A program made the translations under genes and the position numbers. Shown piece by piece: positions 19,977 to 28,759 of a DNA stretch of 64,000 nucleotides. The DNA comes from Pseudomonadota bacterium (GTDB lineage Bacteria > Pseudomonadota > Gammaproteobacteria > Burkholderiales > Thiobacillaceae), in contig JAKADY010000009.1 in assembly GCA_021826065.1 (NCBI GenBank), positions 1 to 64,000 of the forward strand, in the 5' to 3' direction. Every line of letters starts with the position of its first letter. Positions within the stretch are counted from its first letter, which is position 1. Under the pieces are notes generated by a model. It made no database searches, was not told the origin of the DNA, and saw nothing but the letters and a program-made list of their open reading frames with translations.

Positions 19977-20771
19977 ATGCAACAGTATCACCAACTCCTG
20001 CGCCATGTCCTGGAGCACGGCGTGCGCAAAGAGGACCGCACCGGCACGGGGACGCTCTCGGTGTTCGGCTATCAGATGCGCTTCGACCTGGCGGCGGGCT
20101 TCCCCCTGGTCACCACCAAGAAGGTCCACCTCAAGTCCATCATCCACGAGCTGCTGTGGTTCCTGCGCGGCGACACCAATGTCGCCTATCTGCGCGAGAA
20201 CGGGGTGACCATCTGGGACGAGTGGGCCGACGACAACGGCGAACTTGGTCCGATCTACGGCTACCAGTGGCGCTCCTGGCCCACGGCGGACGGCCGTCAC
20301 ATCGACCAGATCGCCCAGGTGCTCGAGCAGATCCGCAGCAACCCGGACTCCCGCCGCATCATCGTCTCCGCCTGGAACGTGGGCGAGCTCGACAAGATGC
20401 GCCTGCCGCCCTGCCACGCCTTCTTCCAGTTCTATGTGGCGCAGGGGCGGCTGTCCTGCCAGCTCTACCAGCGCAGCGCCGACCTCTTCCTCGGGGTGCC
20501 CTTCAACATCGCCTCCTATGCCCTGCTGACCATGATGATCGCCCAGGTCACGGGGCTGAAGCCCGGCGAGTTCGTCCACACCCTGGGGGATGCCCACATC
20601 TATCTCAACCACCTCGAGCAGGTCAGGCTACAGCTCTCGCGCGAGCCGAGAGCGCTGCCGACGATGCACCTGAACCCCGAGGTGCGCGACCTGTTCGCCT
20701 TCCGCTACGAGGACTTCCGCCTGGAGGGCTATGACCCGCACCCGGCCATCAAGGCGCCGGTTGCTGTCTGA
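19977..20771 (+). CDS. thyA: Thymidylate synthase ThyA
   Basis: ThyA, 264 residues, methylates dUMP to dTMP using methylenetetrahydrofolate, leaving dihydrofolate for the adjacent folA product. Active-site Cys is in [12 protein letters not shown]. Folate/dUMP-binding segments include [30 protein letters not shown] and [10 protein letters not shown]. Length equals the classic E. coli enzyme. ATG 19977 is chosen; a TTG nine bases upstream overlaps the pilZ stop. Its last codon is already part of a heptad repeat tract. Confidence 0.97.
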   Translation: MQQYHQLLRHVLEHGVRKEDRTGTGTLSVFGYQMRFDLAAGFPLVTTKKVHLKSIIHELLWFLRGDTNVAYLRENGVTIWDEWADDNGELGPIYGYQWRSWPTADGRHIDQIAQVLEQIRSNPDSRRIIVSAWNVGELDKMRLPPCHAFFQFYVAQGRLSCQLYQRSADLFLGVPFNIASYALLTMMIAQVTGLKPGEFVHTLGDAHIYLNHLEQVRLQLSREPRALPTMHLNPEVRDLFAFRYEDFRLEGYDPHPAIKAPVAV

Positions 20772-20830
20772 GGACGGAGGACAGAAGACAGAGGACGGAG
20801 TGCTGAGGACTGAGGGCAGAGGACAGAGGA
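20768..20830. repeat. Nine-unit heptanucleotide tract (CNGAGGA) at thyA-folA junction
   Basis: Nine degenerate but perfectly phased 7-bp units such as CTGAGGA, CGGAGGA and CAGAGGA run from the thyA stop codon toward folA. The total is 63 bp, a multiple of three, so the downstream reading frame relation is not altered. The same consensus recurs at 43106-43218 between ald and pyrD. Confidence 0.85.
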
Positions 20831-20862
20831 CTGACGCGCGCGCGGGTGCGCAGGGGCGGCGG

Positions 20863-21342
20863 TTGTCGATCATTGCGGCGGTGGCGCGCAACGGGGTGAT
20901 CGGCATCGAAAACCGCTTGCCCTGGCGGCTGCCCGAGGACCTGAGGCACTTCAAACGGCTGACCCTGGGGCATCACCTGATCATGGGGCGCAAGACCTTT
21001 GAATCGATCGGCCGGCCCTTGCCCGGGCGGGTGACCATCGTCCTCACGCGGGACCCCTGCTATCGGGCGGAGGGCTGCCTCACCGCCGGGTCCCTAGACG
21101 ATGCGTTGAGGCTGTGCGGGGACGATCCCGAGGTGTTCGTGGTTGGCGGGGCGGATCTTTATGCCCAGCTCCTGCCGCGGGCCGATCGGCTGTACCTGAC
21201 CGAGATCGATGCGGACTTCGCCGGGGATGCCTTCTTCCCCGCGTTCGACCGGTCGCGGTGGGCCGAGGAGGGCCGCCAGCCCCATGTCAGCGACACGGGG
21301 CTCGCCTATGCCTTCGTCACCTATCAGCGGCGACGGGTTTGA
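20863..21342 (+). CDS. folA: Dihydrofolate reductase FolA
   Basis: Dihydrofolate reductase, about 159 residues, regenerates tetrahydrofolate after ThyA. Core motifs are IIAAVARNGVIGIENRLPW, MGRKTFESIGRPLPGR and VFVVGGADLYAQLLP. The domain begins exactly at TTG 20863, since no ATG or in-frame GTG lies between the heptad tract and the core. The only upstream ATG in frame (20731) is inside thyA and would add 44 residues translated from repeat DNA. The start is therefore uncertain, with TTG preferred. Confidence 0.9.
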   Translation: MSIIAAVARNGVIGIENRLPWRLPEDLRHFKRLTLGHHLIMGRKTFESIGRPLPGRVTIVLTRDPCYRAEGCLTAGSLDDALRLCGDDPEVFVVGGADLYAQLLPRADRLYLTEIDADFAGDAFFPAFDRSRWAEEGRQPHVSDTGLAYAFVTYQRRRV

Positions 21343-21345
21343 CCG

Positions 21346-21370
21346 GTCCGGCGCCTGAGGCGCACCGGAC
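21346..21370. terminator. Hairpin between convergent folA and cytochrome c genes
   Basis: GTCCGG at 21346-21351 pairs with CCGGAC at 21365-21370, and the inner CGCC/GGCG extends the stem with a small bulge. It lies between two converging genes and could act on both strands. There is no T-run on either side, so strength is doubtful. Confidence 0.5.
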
Positions 21371-21381
21371 ACGGCTCCATG

Positions 21382-21669
21382 TCACTTCAGGGCCTTGATG
21401 GCCTTGACGATGGCGTCGGCATCGGCCACCGCCTTCGGCTGCGCCGGCATGGCGGCCTTGCCGTATTTGCCCTTCACCCCCTTCTGCAGTGCGGCGCGGA
21501 TGTCGGCGTCGCTGGCACGCGCAGCGATCTCCTTCCAGGTCGGGCCCATCTTCTTCTTGGCCACGTCGTGACAGGTGGTGCACTTGTGCTTAGCGAGAAC
21601 GTCGTCGGCCCAGGCGGGAGCGGCGGCGAGCACAGCGGCGGCGGCTAGACAGGTTAGGGCAGTCTTCAT
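21382..21669 (-). CDS. Small periplasmic class I cytochrome c
   Basis: A 95-residue precursor with a Sec signal peptide (cleavage likely after AAPAWA) and a single heme site, KCTTCH, near the mature N-terminus. The Met ligand is in KAAMPAQP. Size and motif order fit the c551/c5-type electron carriers that donate to terminal oxidases such as cbb3. A GGAG ribosome site precedes ATG 21669. It is convergent with folA and monocistronic by context. Confidence 0.88.
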   Translation of the reverse strand: MKTALTCLAAAAVLAAAPAWADDVLAKHKCTTCHDVAKKKMGPTWKEIAARASDADIRAALQKGVKGKYGKAAMPAQPKAVADADAIVKAIKALK

Positions 21670-21703
21670 GGGGTTGATCTCCAGTGTAGGATAAGGGGAT
21701 CCA

Positions 21704-21712
21704 ATTATACCA
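21704..21712 (-). promoter_or_regulatory. Extended -10 promoter for the cytochrome c gene
   Basis: Read on the minus strand the sequence is TGGTATAAT, a perfect -10 hexamer with a TGn extension, about 35 bp before the start codon. The -35 region at the usual spacing is poor, consistent with an extended -10 promoter. Confidence 0.55.
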
Positions 21713-21763
21713 TGGTCGCCGCGTCCTTATGTAGCCGCCCACTGCGCGGGCAGCGCGCCTGCC

Positions 21764-22948
21764 TCAAACCAGTTTGAACGACTTGACCGAGAGATCCAGG
21801 TCGTTGGCCAGCCGGGTGAGTTCCGCCGTCATCTCGACCCCCCGCTCGGAGTCCTCCAGTGTCTGCGCGTTGAGCTGCTCAATCACGCCGATGTTTTCGC
21901 GCACCGCTTGCACGGCGGCCTTCTGTGAGGCGGTGGCCTGGGCGATCTCGTCGACCACCGCCACCACCCGGTCGATCGATTGGATGATCCGTTCCAGGGC
22001 ATCGCCCACACGCCGCACGTGGCCCTTGCCGGATTCAGCCTCGGTCATGCCCTGGCCGATCGCCTCGATGGCCTGAGTGGTCTCCGACTGGATGGCGGTG
22101 ATCATCTGGCTGATTTGGGTGGTGGCCTGGCCGGTCTTTTCGGCCAGCTTGCGCACCTCGTCGGCGACCACGGCGAAGCCGCGGCCCTGCTCGCCGGCGC
22201 GCGCGGCCTCAATGGCCGCGTTCAAGGCGAGCAGATTGGTCTGGTCGGCGATCTCCTTGATCACCGAGACGATGGCGCCCACCTCCTGGGAGCTGCGACC
22301 GAGTCGGTCGACCCGCTCGGTGGCACTGCTGACGCGGGCATGGATGCGTTCCATGCCCTCGATGCTCGCGCGCGCCGTGCTGACACCCTCGCGCGCGCTG
22401 GCTCCGGCCGCGGCCGCCTGTTCGGCCGCGTCCTGGCTGCGCGCCGAGATCTCGGCAATCGCCCCATCCAGGGCCTGGATGGCCGTGCTGATGTGGCGGG
22501 AGCGCTCGGTCAAGTCATCCACACGGCTGTGCATCTGGTCGGCCTGACTGCGCAGGGTGTGGCTGTCGGCGCGCACCTGGCTGCTCAGATTCGAGGTCTG
22601 GGCGATGAGCTCGCGCAGGGTGGTGGTCATGTTGTTGAAGCCGTCAATGATCTCGCCGATGGTGTCATGGCTTTGCACCCCGCAACGGTGGGTCAGGTCC
22701 TTGTTGGCGATGGCCCCAGCGACGTCGGCGATGCGGCGCAGTTTGGAGACGAGGAGCCAGTTCAACACCCAATAGTTGGCCACGCCGATCAGCAGCCCGG
22801 CGATGAAACAGCCGAGCACGAACCAGGGCAGCATACCCGGCTTCCACTCGACGAAGAAATGGGCGTAGAACGGGAACAGGCATGCGACGAGCGCGCCAAA
22901 GCCGAGATAGGCCAGAAAGACCTGGCGCAGGATGCTGGGGTTTTGCAT
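21764..22948 (-). CDS. Methyl-accepting chemotaxis protein without periplasmic sensor domain
   Basis: A 394-residue chemoreceptor. Two N-terminal membrane helices (about 10-30 and 40-62) are separated by only about a dozen residues, so there is almost no periplasmic loop. A HAMP-like segment follows ([20 protein letters not shown]). The signalling hairpin tip is canonical ([29 protein letters not shown]). No C-terminal CheR-binding pentapeptide is present. It probably senses a membrane or internal signal such as redox state. Ligand unknown. Confidence 0.9.
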   Translation of the reverse strand: MQNPSILRQVFLAYLGFGALVACLFPFYAHFFVEWKPGMLPWFVLGCFIAGLLIGVANYWVLNWLLVSKLRRIADVAGAIANKDLTHRCGVQSHDTIGEIIDGFNNMTTTLRELIAQTSNLSSQVRADSHTLRSQADQMHSRVDDLTERSRHISTAIQALDGAIAEISARSQDAAEQAAAAGASAREGVSTARASIEGMERIHARVSSATERVDRLGRSSQEVGAIVSVIKEIADQTNLLALNAAIEAARAGEQGRGFAVVADEVRKLAEKTGQATTQISQMITAIQSETTQAIEAIGQGMTEAESGKGHVRRVGDALERIIQSIDRVVAVVDEIAQATASQKAAVQAVRENIGVIEQLNAQTLEDSERGVEMTAELTRLANDLDLSVKSFKLV

Positions 22949-23135
22949 GGTTCTCTGATCGGTGCGAATGAGGTCAGGACATTAACGGCGGCCCGGGCGG
23001 CCGGCTTGAGCCCGGATAGGAGGGTGGGATCAACGAGGGGGTGGGAGCGTTCCACACGGCTGCGCGGGTCGGCGCTCCCAGGCCGCCGGCGGGGGCGGAT
23101 GCGGGCTCGCAGCCAATGCGGTCAGATGCGGAGGG

Positions 23136-23948
23136 CTACCACTTCACCACGTGCACGTTGCTGAGGCTACGTCCCAGGAAGCGTTCGCCGATGGACTGGA
23201 AGCGCAGGGGCACGTCGGTAACAAAGAAGTGGTACTCGGGGGCCTCGCGCCCTGGATTGTGGAGATTGAGATCGGTCAGCAGGGCAGCCGCGCGTTCGGC
23301 CATCGCCTCGGCCGAATCGACCAGGGTGACCTCGGGGCCGCAGACCTCCTGCAGCAGGGGTTTGATCAGCGGATAGTGGGTGCAGCCCAGCACCAGGGTG
23401 TCGATGCGCTCGGCCAGTACGGGTTTGAGGTATTCCTGCGCCGTGAGCCGGGTGACGGGATGGTCCAGCCAGCCCTCCTCCACCAAAGGAACGAACAGGG
23501 CGCAGGCCTGGGAGACGATACGGGTCTGCGGTTCGATCTCGTGGATGGCACGGCTGTAGGCATTGCTGTTGATGGTGGTCGGGGTGCCGATGACGCCGAT
23601 GCGGCGCGTACGTGTGGCGGCCAGGGCGGCGAGCGCGCCGGCCTCGATGACATCGAGCACCGGGGCGGGCGACAGGTCGCGCACCACCTGTGCGGCCACG
23701 GCGGCCATAGTGTTGCAGGCGATGATCAGCAGCTTGACCCGCCGCTCGAGCAGGAATTCGGTGATCTGGGTGGTGTAATGGGCGATGGTCTCCACCGACT
23801 TGACCCCGTAGGGCACGCGGGCGGTGTCGCCGAAATACAGGATGTTTTCGAACGGCAGCCGCTCCATGAGCGCGCGCACCACGGTGAGGCCGCCGACGCC
23901 GGAGTCGAATACACCGATGGGGCTCGCGGGATCAAGCGGGTGGTTCAT
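23136..23948 (-). CDS. murI: Glutamate racemase MurI
   Basis: MurI, 270 residues, makes D-glutamate for peptidoglycan. The N-terminal GVFDSGVGGLTVVRAL and the two catalytic cysteines, in IACNTMAA and LGCTHYPLI, are present. Start is taken at ATG 23948, inside the end of queG (17-bp overlap); a longer frame upstream is antisense-free but unlikely. The product length matches the family. Confidence 0.96.
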   Translation of the reverse strand: MNHPLDPASPIGVFDSGVGGLTVVRALMERLPFENILYFGDTARVPYGVKSVETIAHYTTQITEFLLERRVKLLIIACNTMAAVAAQVVRDLSPAPVLDVIEAGALAALAATRTRRIGVIGTPTTINSNAYSRAIHEIEPQTRIVSQACALFVPLVEEGWLDHPVTRLTAQEYLKPVLAERIDTLVLGCTHYPLIKPLLQEVCGPEVTLVDSAEAMAERAAALLTDLNLHNPGREAPEYHFFVTDVPLRFQSIGERFLGRSLSNVHVVKW

Positions 23949-25017
23949 CTTTCTGGGACCGGGTCTGACGGGCGATGGCCCATTGTACATGCTCGCGCAC
24001 CAGGGCCGAGGGGTGCGTGAGGCGCCGCCGCAGGGCGGCGAGGATGCGCGCATCGGGCGGCGCATTGCCCAGCGCCACGGCGATGTTGCGCAGCCAGCGC
24101 TCGTGGCCGATCCGGCGGATGGGGCTGCCGGCCAGGCGGTCGAGGAATTCCCGTTCCTCCCAGGCGAAGAGCTCCAGCAGGGTCGCGGTGTCCAACCCCT
24201 GGCGTGGCTGGAAATCCGCCTCGCGGCCGGGCAGGGCATGCCGGTTCCAGGGGCAGAAGAGCTGGCAGTCGTCACAGCCGTAGATGCGGTTGCCGATCAG
24301 CGGGCGCAACTCCACCGGCATGCTGCCTGGGTGTTCGATGGTGAGGTAGGAGATGCAGCGGCGGGCATCCAGGCGGTGGGGGGCGACGATGGCACCGGTG
24401 GGGCAGGCCTCGATACAGGCGTTGCAGCGGCCGCAATGCTCGGTGGTGGGGGCATCCGGCGGCAGCGGCAGATCGGTCAGCAGCTCGCCCAGGAAGAACC
24501 AGGAACCCGTGCGGGTGAGCAGCAGGGTGTGCTTGCCGCGCCAGCCCAGCCCGGCCAGGCGGGCGAGTTCGACTTCCAGGATGGGGGCGCTGTCGCTGAA
24601 AGGGCGCCAGCGGAAGGGGCCGATCGCCGCCTCGATGCGCAGGGCCAGTCGGCGCAGGCGATCGCGCATGACCTTGTGATAGTCACGGCCCAGGGCATAG
24701 CGGGAGACGTAGGCGCGCTGCGGGTCGGCAAGATTTTCCAGGGGATCGGCGGCGGCGGGCAGGTAGGTGAGCCGCGCCGAGATCACGGACAGCGTGCCTG
24801 GCAGGATTTCCTGCGGGCGCGCGCGCTTCGTTCCATGCCGCGCCATATAATGCATCTCACCGTGATAGCCCGCAGCGAGCCATGCCATCAGACCGGCCGC
24901 GGCCTCCCCCAGCGCCACCGGCGCCACCGCCACCTGGTCGAAGCCGAGTTGATGGCCCCAGAGCCGAATCTGTGCCTTCAATGCCGCAGCACGTTTAGGA
25001 GTCCAGTCATGCGCCAT
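23932..25017 (-). CDS. queG: Epoxyqueuosine reductase QueG
   Basis: QueG, 361 residues, is a cobalamin-dependent iron-sulfur enzyme that reduces epoxyqueuosine to queuosine in tRNA. Two [4Fe-4S] motifs, CGRCNACIEACPTGAI and CDDCQLFCPWNRH, and the YGRDYHK-type segment (ALGRDYHKVMRDRL) are present. Its start codon overlaps the start of divergent tsaE by 9 bp. The cobalamin need fits with the PduO-type adenosyltransferase nearby only loosely, since QueG does not use the adenosyl form as radical donor. Confidence 0.95.
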   Translation of the reverse strand: MAHDWTPKRAAALKAQIRLWGHQLGFDQVAVAPVALGEAAAGLMAWLAAGYHGEMHYMARHGTKRARPQEILPGTLSVISARLTYLPAAADPLENLADPQRAYVSRYALGRDYHKVMRDRLRRLALRIEAAIGPFRWRPFSDSAPILEVELARLAGLGWRGKHTLLLTRTGSWFFLGELLTDLPLPPDAPTTEHCGRCNACIEACPTGAIVAPHRLDARRCISYLTIEHPGSMPVELRPLIGNRIYGCDDCQLFCPWNRHALPGREADFQPRQGLDTATLLELFAWEEREFLDRLAGSPIRRIGHERWLRNIAVALGNAPPDARILAALRRRLTHPSALVREHVQWAIARQTRSQKDEPPA

Positions 25018-25494
25018 GAGGCCGATGATAGCCCGAGCCGACTGCGGCTCGATCTTCCCGACGAGGCCGCAACGCTGGCCCTGGGCGCCCGCCTGGCGGC
25101 GGCCTTGCGACCGGGGATGTCGGTCTGGCTCTCAGGTGACCTGGGCGCCGGCAAGACCACGCTGGTGCGCGGCCTGTTGCGCGCCCTCCACTACCACGGG
25201 CGAGTGAAGAGTCCGACCTTTTCATTGGTTGAAGTTTATTCGTTTTCGAGCTTTAATCTTTATCACTTTGATTTGTATCGCTTCGCAGATCCACTAGAAT
25301 GGGAGGAGGCGGGTTTCCGGGAGTACTTCAACCCGCAGTCCCTGTGTCTGGTGGAGTGGCCGGAGCGGGCGGCGGGGTGCCTGCCGGAACCGGATGTCGA
25401 GATACGGCTGGCATTCTCGGGGGAAGGGCGCGTGGCGGAGCTCACGGGCAGGACGGAGGCGGGCAGAGTATGTTTGCGGCAGCTGGCTATATGA
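25009..25494 (+). CDS. tsaE: tRNA threonylcarbamoyladenosine ATPase TsaE
   Basis: TsaE, 161 residues, is the ATPase of the t6A synthesis complex with TsaB and TsaD. Walker A is SGDLGAGKTTLVRG, followed by the family motifs SPTFSLVEVY and HFDLYRF. AGGAG lies 8 bp before ATG 25009. The gene is divergent from queG with the 5' ends overlapping, so each start region is coding for the other gene. amiC follows, a common gammaproteobacterial and betaproteobacterial order. Confidence 0.95.
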   Translation: MRHEADDSPSRLRLDLPDEAATLALGARLAAALRPGMSVWLSGDLGAGKTTLVRGLLRALHYHGRVKSPTFSLVEVYSFSSFNLYHFDLYRFADPLEWEEAGFREYFNPQSLCLVEWPERAAGCLPEPDVEIRLAFSGEGRVAELTGRTEAGRVCLRQLAI

Positions 25495-26711
25495 GGTTCT
25501 GGCGGGCGATCCTGGGGTTGGCACTGCTGCTGGGCTGGTCGTTCGCCGCGGCCTCGACCCTGGTGGTCAAGGCGAGCCGTGTGTGGCCTTCGCCCGAGTA
25601 CAGCCGCATCACCCTGGAATTGAGCGATGTGCCCAGTTTCCGGCATTTTCAGCTCAAGAACCCCGAGCGCTTCGTGCTCGACATCGAACGGGTCGAGCCC
25701 GAGGCCCTGGCCGATCTCGCCGGCAAGATCACGGCGCAGGACGCCTATGTCGCGGGGGTAAGGGTTGCGCGCAACCGCCCGGGCGTCACCCGTATCGTCA
25801 TCGATCTCAAGACCGAGGTGCGACCGCAGGTCTTCACGCTGCGCCCCATGGGGGACTATGCCCACCGGCTGGTGATCGACCTCTATCCCACGCAGACGCA
25901 GAGTATCGAACAGCAGGTCGAGGCGGCCATCGCCCGCGCCGAGGGGCCCAAGCCGGAGGGGCGCAAACCGGCGGAGGCGCGCGGCAGCATGATGCGCCTG
26001 ATCACGGTGGCCATCGATGCGGGACACGGCGGTGAGGACCCGGGGGCGATCGGCGCGCGCGGCACGCGCGAGAAGGATGTTACCCTGGCCATCGCCCGCC
26101 GCCTCAAGGCGCAGATCGACCGCATGGACAACATGCGCGCCGTGCTCATCCGCGACGGCGACTATTTCATCCCCTTGCACGAGCGCGTGAACAAGGCCAG
26201 GCGTCTGCAGGCCGACCTCTTCGTCTCCATCCATGCCGATGCCTTCCTGAAACCCACGGCCCGGGGCTCCTCCGTCTTCGCCCTGTCCGAGCACGGCGCC
26301 ACATCGGCGGCGGCGCGCTGGCTGGCCAAGCGGGAGAACGAGGCAGACCTGATCGGGGGCGTCAACCTCAACGTCAAGGACGCCTATCTGAAGCAGACCC
26401 TGCTCGACCTGGCGCAGACGGCGACCATCGCCGACAGCCTCAAGGTCGGCCGCGCCGTGCTGGAGGAGCTGGGTGGCATCAACACCCTGCACAAGCCACA
26501 GGTGGAGCAGGCGGGCTTCGCCGTGTTGAAGGCGCCCGACATCCCCTCCATCCTGGTCGAGACGGCCTTCATCTCCAACCCCGAGGAGGAGGCCAAGCTC
26601 AAGGACGAGGCCTACCAGGACAAGATGGCGGCCGCGCTCGCCAACGGGATCAAACGCTATTTCGACCGCAACCCGCCGCTGGCACGCAACCGTGTGGCGC
26701 AGAATTTCTGA
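25470..26711 (+). CDS. amiC: N-acetylmuramoyl-L-alanine amidase AmiC
   Basis: A 413-residue exported zinc amidase that splits daughter-cell peptidoglycan. Signal peptide (FWRAILGLALLLGWSFAAAS), AMIN targeting domain (about 35-135), Pro/Glu linker, and Amidase_3 domain with zinc ligands in IDAGHGGEDPG, TREKDVTLAI, SIHADAF and the catalytic Glu in LVETAFISN. ATG 25470 has a GGAGG site at good spacing. ATG 25491, which overlaps the tsaE stop, is an alternative. mutL, often next, is absent here. Confidence 0.94.
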   Translation: MFAAAGYMRFWRAILGLALLLGWSFAAASTLVVKASRVWPSPEYSRITLELSDVPSFRHFQLKNPERFVLDIERVEPEALADLAGKITAQDAYVAGVRVARNRPGVTRIVIDLKTEVRPQVFTLRPMGDYAHRLVIDLYPTQTQSIEQQVEAAIARAEGPKPEGRKPAEARGSMMRLITVAIDAGHGGEDPGAIGARGTREKDVTLAIARRLKAQIDRMDNMRAVLIRDGDYFIPLHERVNKARRLQADLFVSIHADAFLKPTARGSSVFALSEHGATSAAARWLAKRENEADLIGGVNLNVKDAYLKQTLLDLAQTATIADSLKVGRAVLEELGGINTLHKPQVEQAGFAVLKAPDIPSILVETAFISNPEEEAKLKDEAYQDKMAAALANGIKRYFDRNPPLARNRVAQNF

Positions 26712-26860
26712 CCGGGATCGGGGTCTAACCGCACGATTTGCCTGGCCCGGTGGCCTCCGATACCATTCGCTGAGATGAGCGTGGGCGCCGGCGCATCCCT
26801 GGCGTCCCCACCCCGACGCGGTGGCAGGCCGGCAGCGAGACCGGACCGGCTCTAGACCGC

Positions 26861-28093
26861 ATGGCAGCCGTGCACGAACAAGTCATATCCATCGACAGCA
26901 TCGCCCGTAGTCAGCCCGGCGCGAATCAGGCGAACGCCGGCGGCGAGCCCATCCCGACCGTAAAACTCCTGGCAGAGATCGCCAGCGGACTGTCCGCCAG
27001 CGACAACGTCGAGCACATGCTCCTGCGCTTCCTGGAGATCATGGTGCGGTTGTCCGGGGCGAAGGCGGGCGCGGTGCGCATGCTCACCGCCGACGGCGGG
27101 CACCTGCGCCTGGTCGGCGCCATCGGCCTGTCGCCCCAACTGGTGGAGAAGGAGCGCTTCGTCCCCCTGGAGTGCGGCATCTGCGGCCGCGCGACGCTGA
27201 ACCAGGGCACCGAGCTCGACCACGTGCTCAACGTCTGCCAGAAGCAGGTGCGGCACAGCTATCTCGCCCAGGGCTGCAAGACCATCTACGCCATCCCCCT
27301 GCGGCACAAGGGCCGTGTGCTGGGGGTGTACAACCTGTTCATGGAGACGGATACCGCCCTGCCGGACGACATCCGCTTCCTGTTCAACTCCATCAGCGAC
27401 CACATGGGCATGGCCCTCGAGAACTCCCGGCTCACGCGGGAGAACATGCGCATCTCGCTGATGAACGAGCGCACCATGCTGGCCAACCAGATCCACGACT
27501 CGCTGGCCCAGACCCTGGCCTATGCCAAGATGCGGCTCACCGTCCTGGGCGAGGCGATCGCCGAGGGCGACCAGGCGAGCGCGAACCGCTACCTCTCGGA
27601 CGTCGAGGAGGCGGTGGACATGGCCTACTCGGAGCTCAGGAACCTCATCACCCAGTTCCGCGACCGCATCGACCCGCGCGGGCTGGTGCCGGCCTTGCAG
27701 GAGATGGTGGCCAGCTTCCGCAAGAAGGCCAATGCCGACGTCGACTTCCTCAAAGTCGCCCAGGACGTGGTCCTCACCCCGGAGGAGGAGATCCAGGTCT
27801 TCCACATCATCCAGGAGTCGCTCTACAACATCTGCAAGCACGCCCGTGCGCGCCATGTGGTCGTCACCCTGGACCTGCACGAGGGGCAGTACATCGTCAA
27901 CGTGGCGGACGACGGTGTGGGGTTGCAGACCGGCGCGGCCACCAACGTGGGCAAGAGCTTTGGGCTGACCATCATGCGCGAGCGCGCCGCCAAGCTGGGC
28001 GGCACGCTCACCATCGAGAGCCGCCCGGCCGGCGGCACCATCGTGCGCCTGAGCTTCCCGGCCCACCTGGGCGTGCAGGAGCAGCCGGCATGA
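26861..28093 (+). CDS. GAF-domain NarX-type sensor histidine kinase
   Basis: A 410-residue soluble kinase. A GAF domain (about 40-185) contains a Cys cluster, ECGICGRATLNQG and NVCQKQVRHS, that could bind a metal, heme or iron-sulfur group. It is followed by an HisKA_3 dimerisation helix with His in NQIHDSLAQTLAYAKMRL and a NarX/LiaS-type ATPase domain (DDGVGL). No membrane segments are present, unlike NarX itself. It overlaps the response regulator gene by 4 bp. Signal unknown; redox or nitrogen oxides are plausible. Confidence 0.88.
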   Translation: MAAVHEQVISIDSIARSQPGANQANAGGEPIPTVKLLAEIASGLSASDNVEHMLLRFLEIMVRLSGAKAGAVRMLTADGGHLRLVGAIGLSPQLVEKERFVPLECGICGRATLNQGTELDHVLNVCQKQVRHSYLAQGCKTIYAIPLRHKGRVLGVYNLFMETDTALPDDIRFLFNSISDHMGMALENSRLTRENMRISLMNERTMLANQIHDSLAQTLAYAKMRLTVLGEAIAEGDQASANRYLSDVEEAVDMAYSELRNLITQFRDRIDPRGLVPALQEMVASFRKKANADVDFLKVAQDVVLTPEEEIQVFHIIQESLYNICKHARARHVVVTLDLHEGQYIVNVADDGVGLQTGAATNVGKSFGLTIMRERAAKLGGTLTIESRPAGGTIVRLSFPAHLGVQEQPA

Positions 28094-28755
28094 GCGCGCC
28101 GCGCATCGTCCTGGTGGACGACCACACCCTGTTCCGCAAGGGGCTCGCCGAACTGCTGGAACGTGAGGGCGCCATCCAGGTGGTGGCCATGACCGGCAAC
28201 CCGCAGGAGGTGCAGGGTCTGCTGCGCGAGCATCAGCCGGATGTGTTGTTGCTGGACCTCAACATGCCCGGCATCGACGGCATCAGCCTGATGCAACAGC
28301 TCAAGGCCGAGGGCTTCACCCTGCCCATCCTGATCCTCACGGTGAGCGAGGCGGAGGAGGACCTCGCGCGGGCGCTGCGCGCAGGGGCCAACGGCTATCT
28401 GCTCAAGAGCATGGAGCCGGACGAGGTGATCGACGCCGTGCAGCGGGCCGTCAAGGGGGAGACCGCGGTCGCCCCGGCCATGACGGCCAAGCTCGTGAAC
28501 CTGCTCGACGCCAAGCACAGCGCCCACTCGCTGCTCGACACCCTGACCCAGCGCGAGCGGGAGATCCTCGCCCACCTGGCCAAGGGCGAGAGCAACAAGG
28601 CCATCGCCCGCCAGCTCGACATCAGTTACGACACCGTCAAGCTGCACGTCCGCCACATCCTGGCCAAGCTCAACCTCTCCTCGCGCGTCGAGGCGGCCGT
28701 CTTCGCCGTCGAACACAAGCTCGCACCGGGGCTGGAGGCGGGTAAGAAGGGCTAG
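28090..28755 (+). CDS. NarL/FixJ-family response regulator
   Basis: A 221-residue partner of the preceding kinase. The receiver domain has VDDHTLFRKG, phospho-Asp in LLLDLNMPGIDG, the Thr/Ser switch and Lys in YLLKSMEPDE. The LuxR-type helix-turn-helix reads LTQREREILAHLAKGESNKAIA. The architecture is that of NarL. No nitrate or denitrification genes are in the window, so its regulon cannot be inferred locally. Confidence 0.93.
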   Translation: MSAPRIVLVDDHTLFRKGLAELLEREGAIQVVAMTGNPQEVQGLLREHQPDVLLLDLNMPGIDGISLMQQLKAEGFTLPILILTVSEAEEDLARALRAGANGYLLKSMEPDEVIDAVQRAVKGETAVAPAMTAKLVNLLDAKHSAHSLLDTLTQREREILAHLAKGESNKAIARQLDISYDTVKLHVRHILAKLNLSSRVEAAVFAVEHKLAPGLEAGKKG

Positions 28756-28759
28756 CGGC

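Noticed and set aside
20768-20830. CRISPR-like array
   Set aside because: The units are 7 bp with no spacers and no cas genes nearby, so this is a microsatellite.
22949-23000. Sigma-28 promoter for the chemoreceptor gene
   Set aside because: A TTAA and a CCGATCA are present upstream on the minus strand, but the spacing is about three bases too long and the match is weak.
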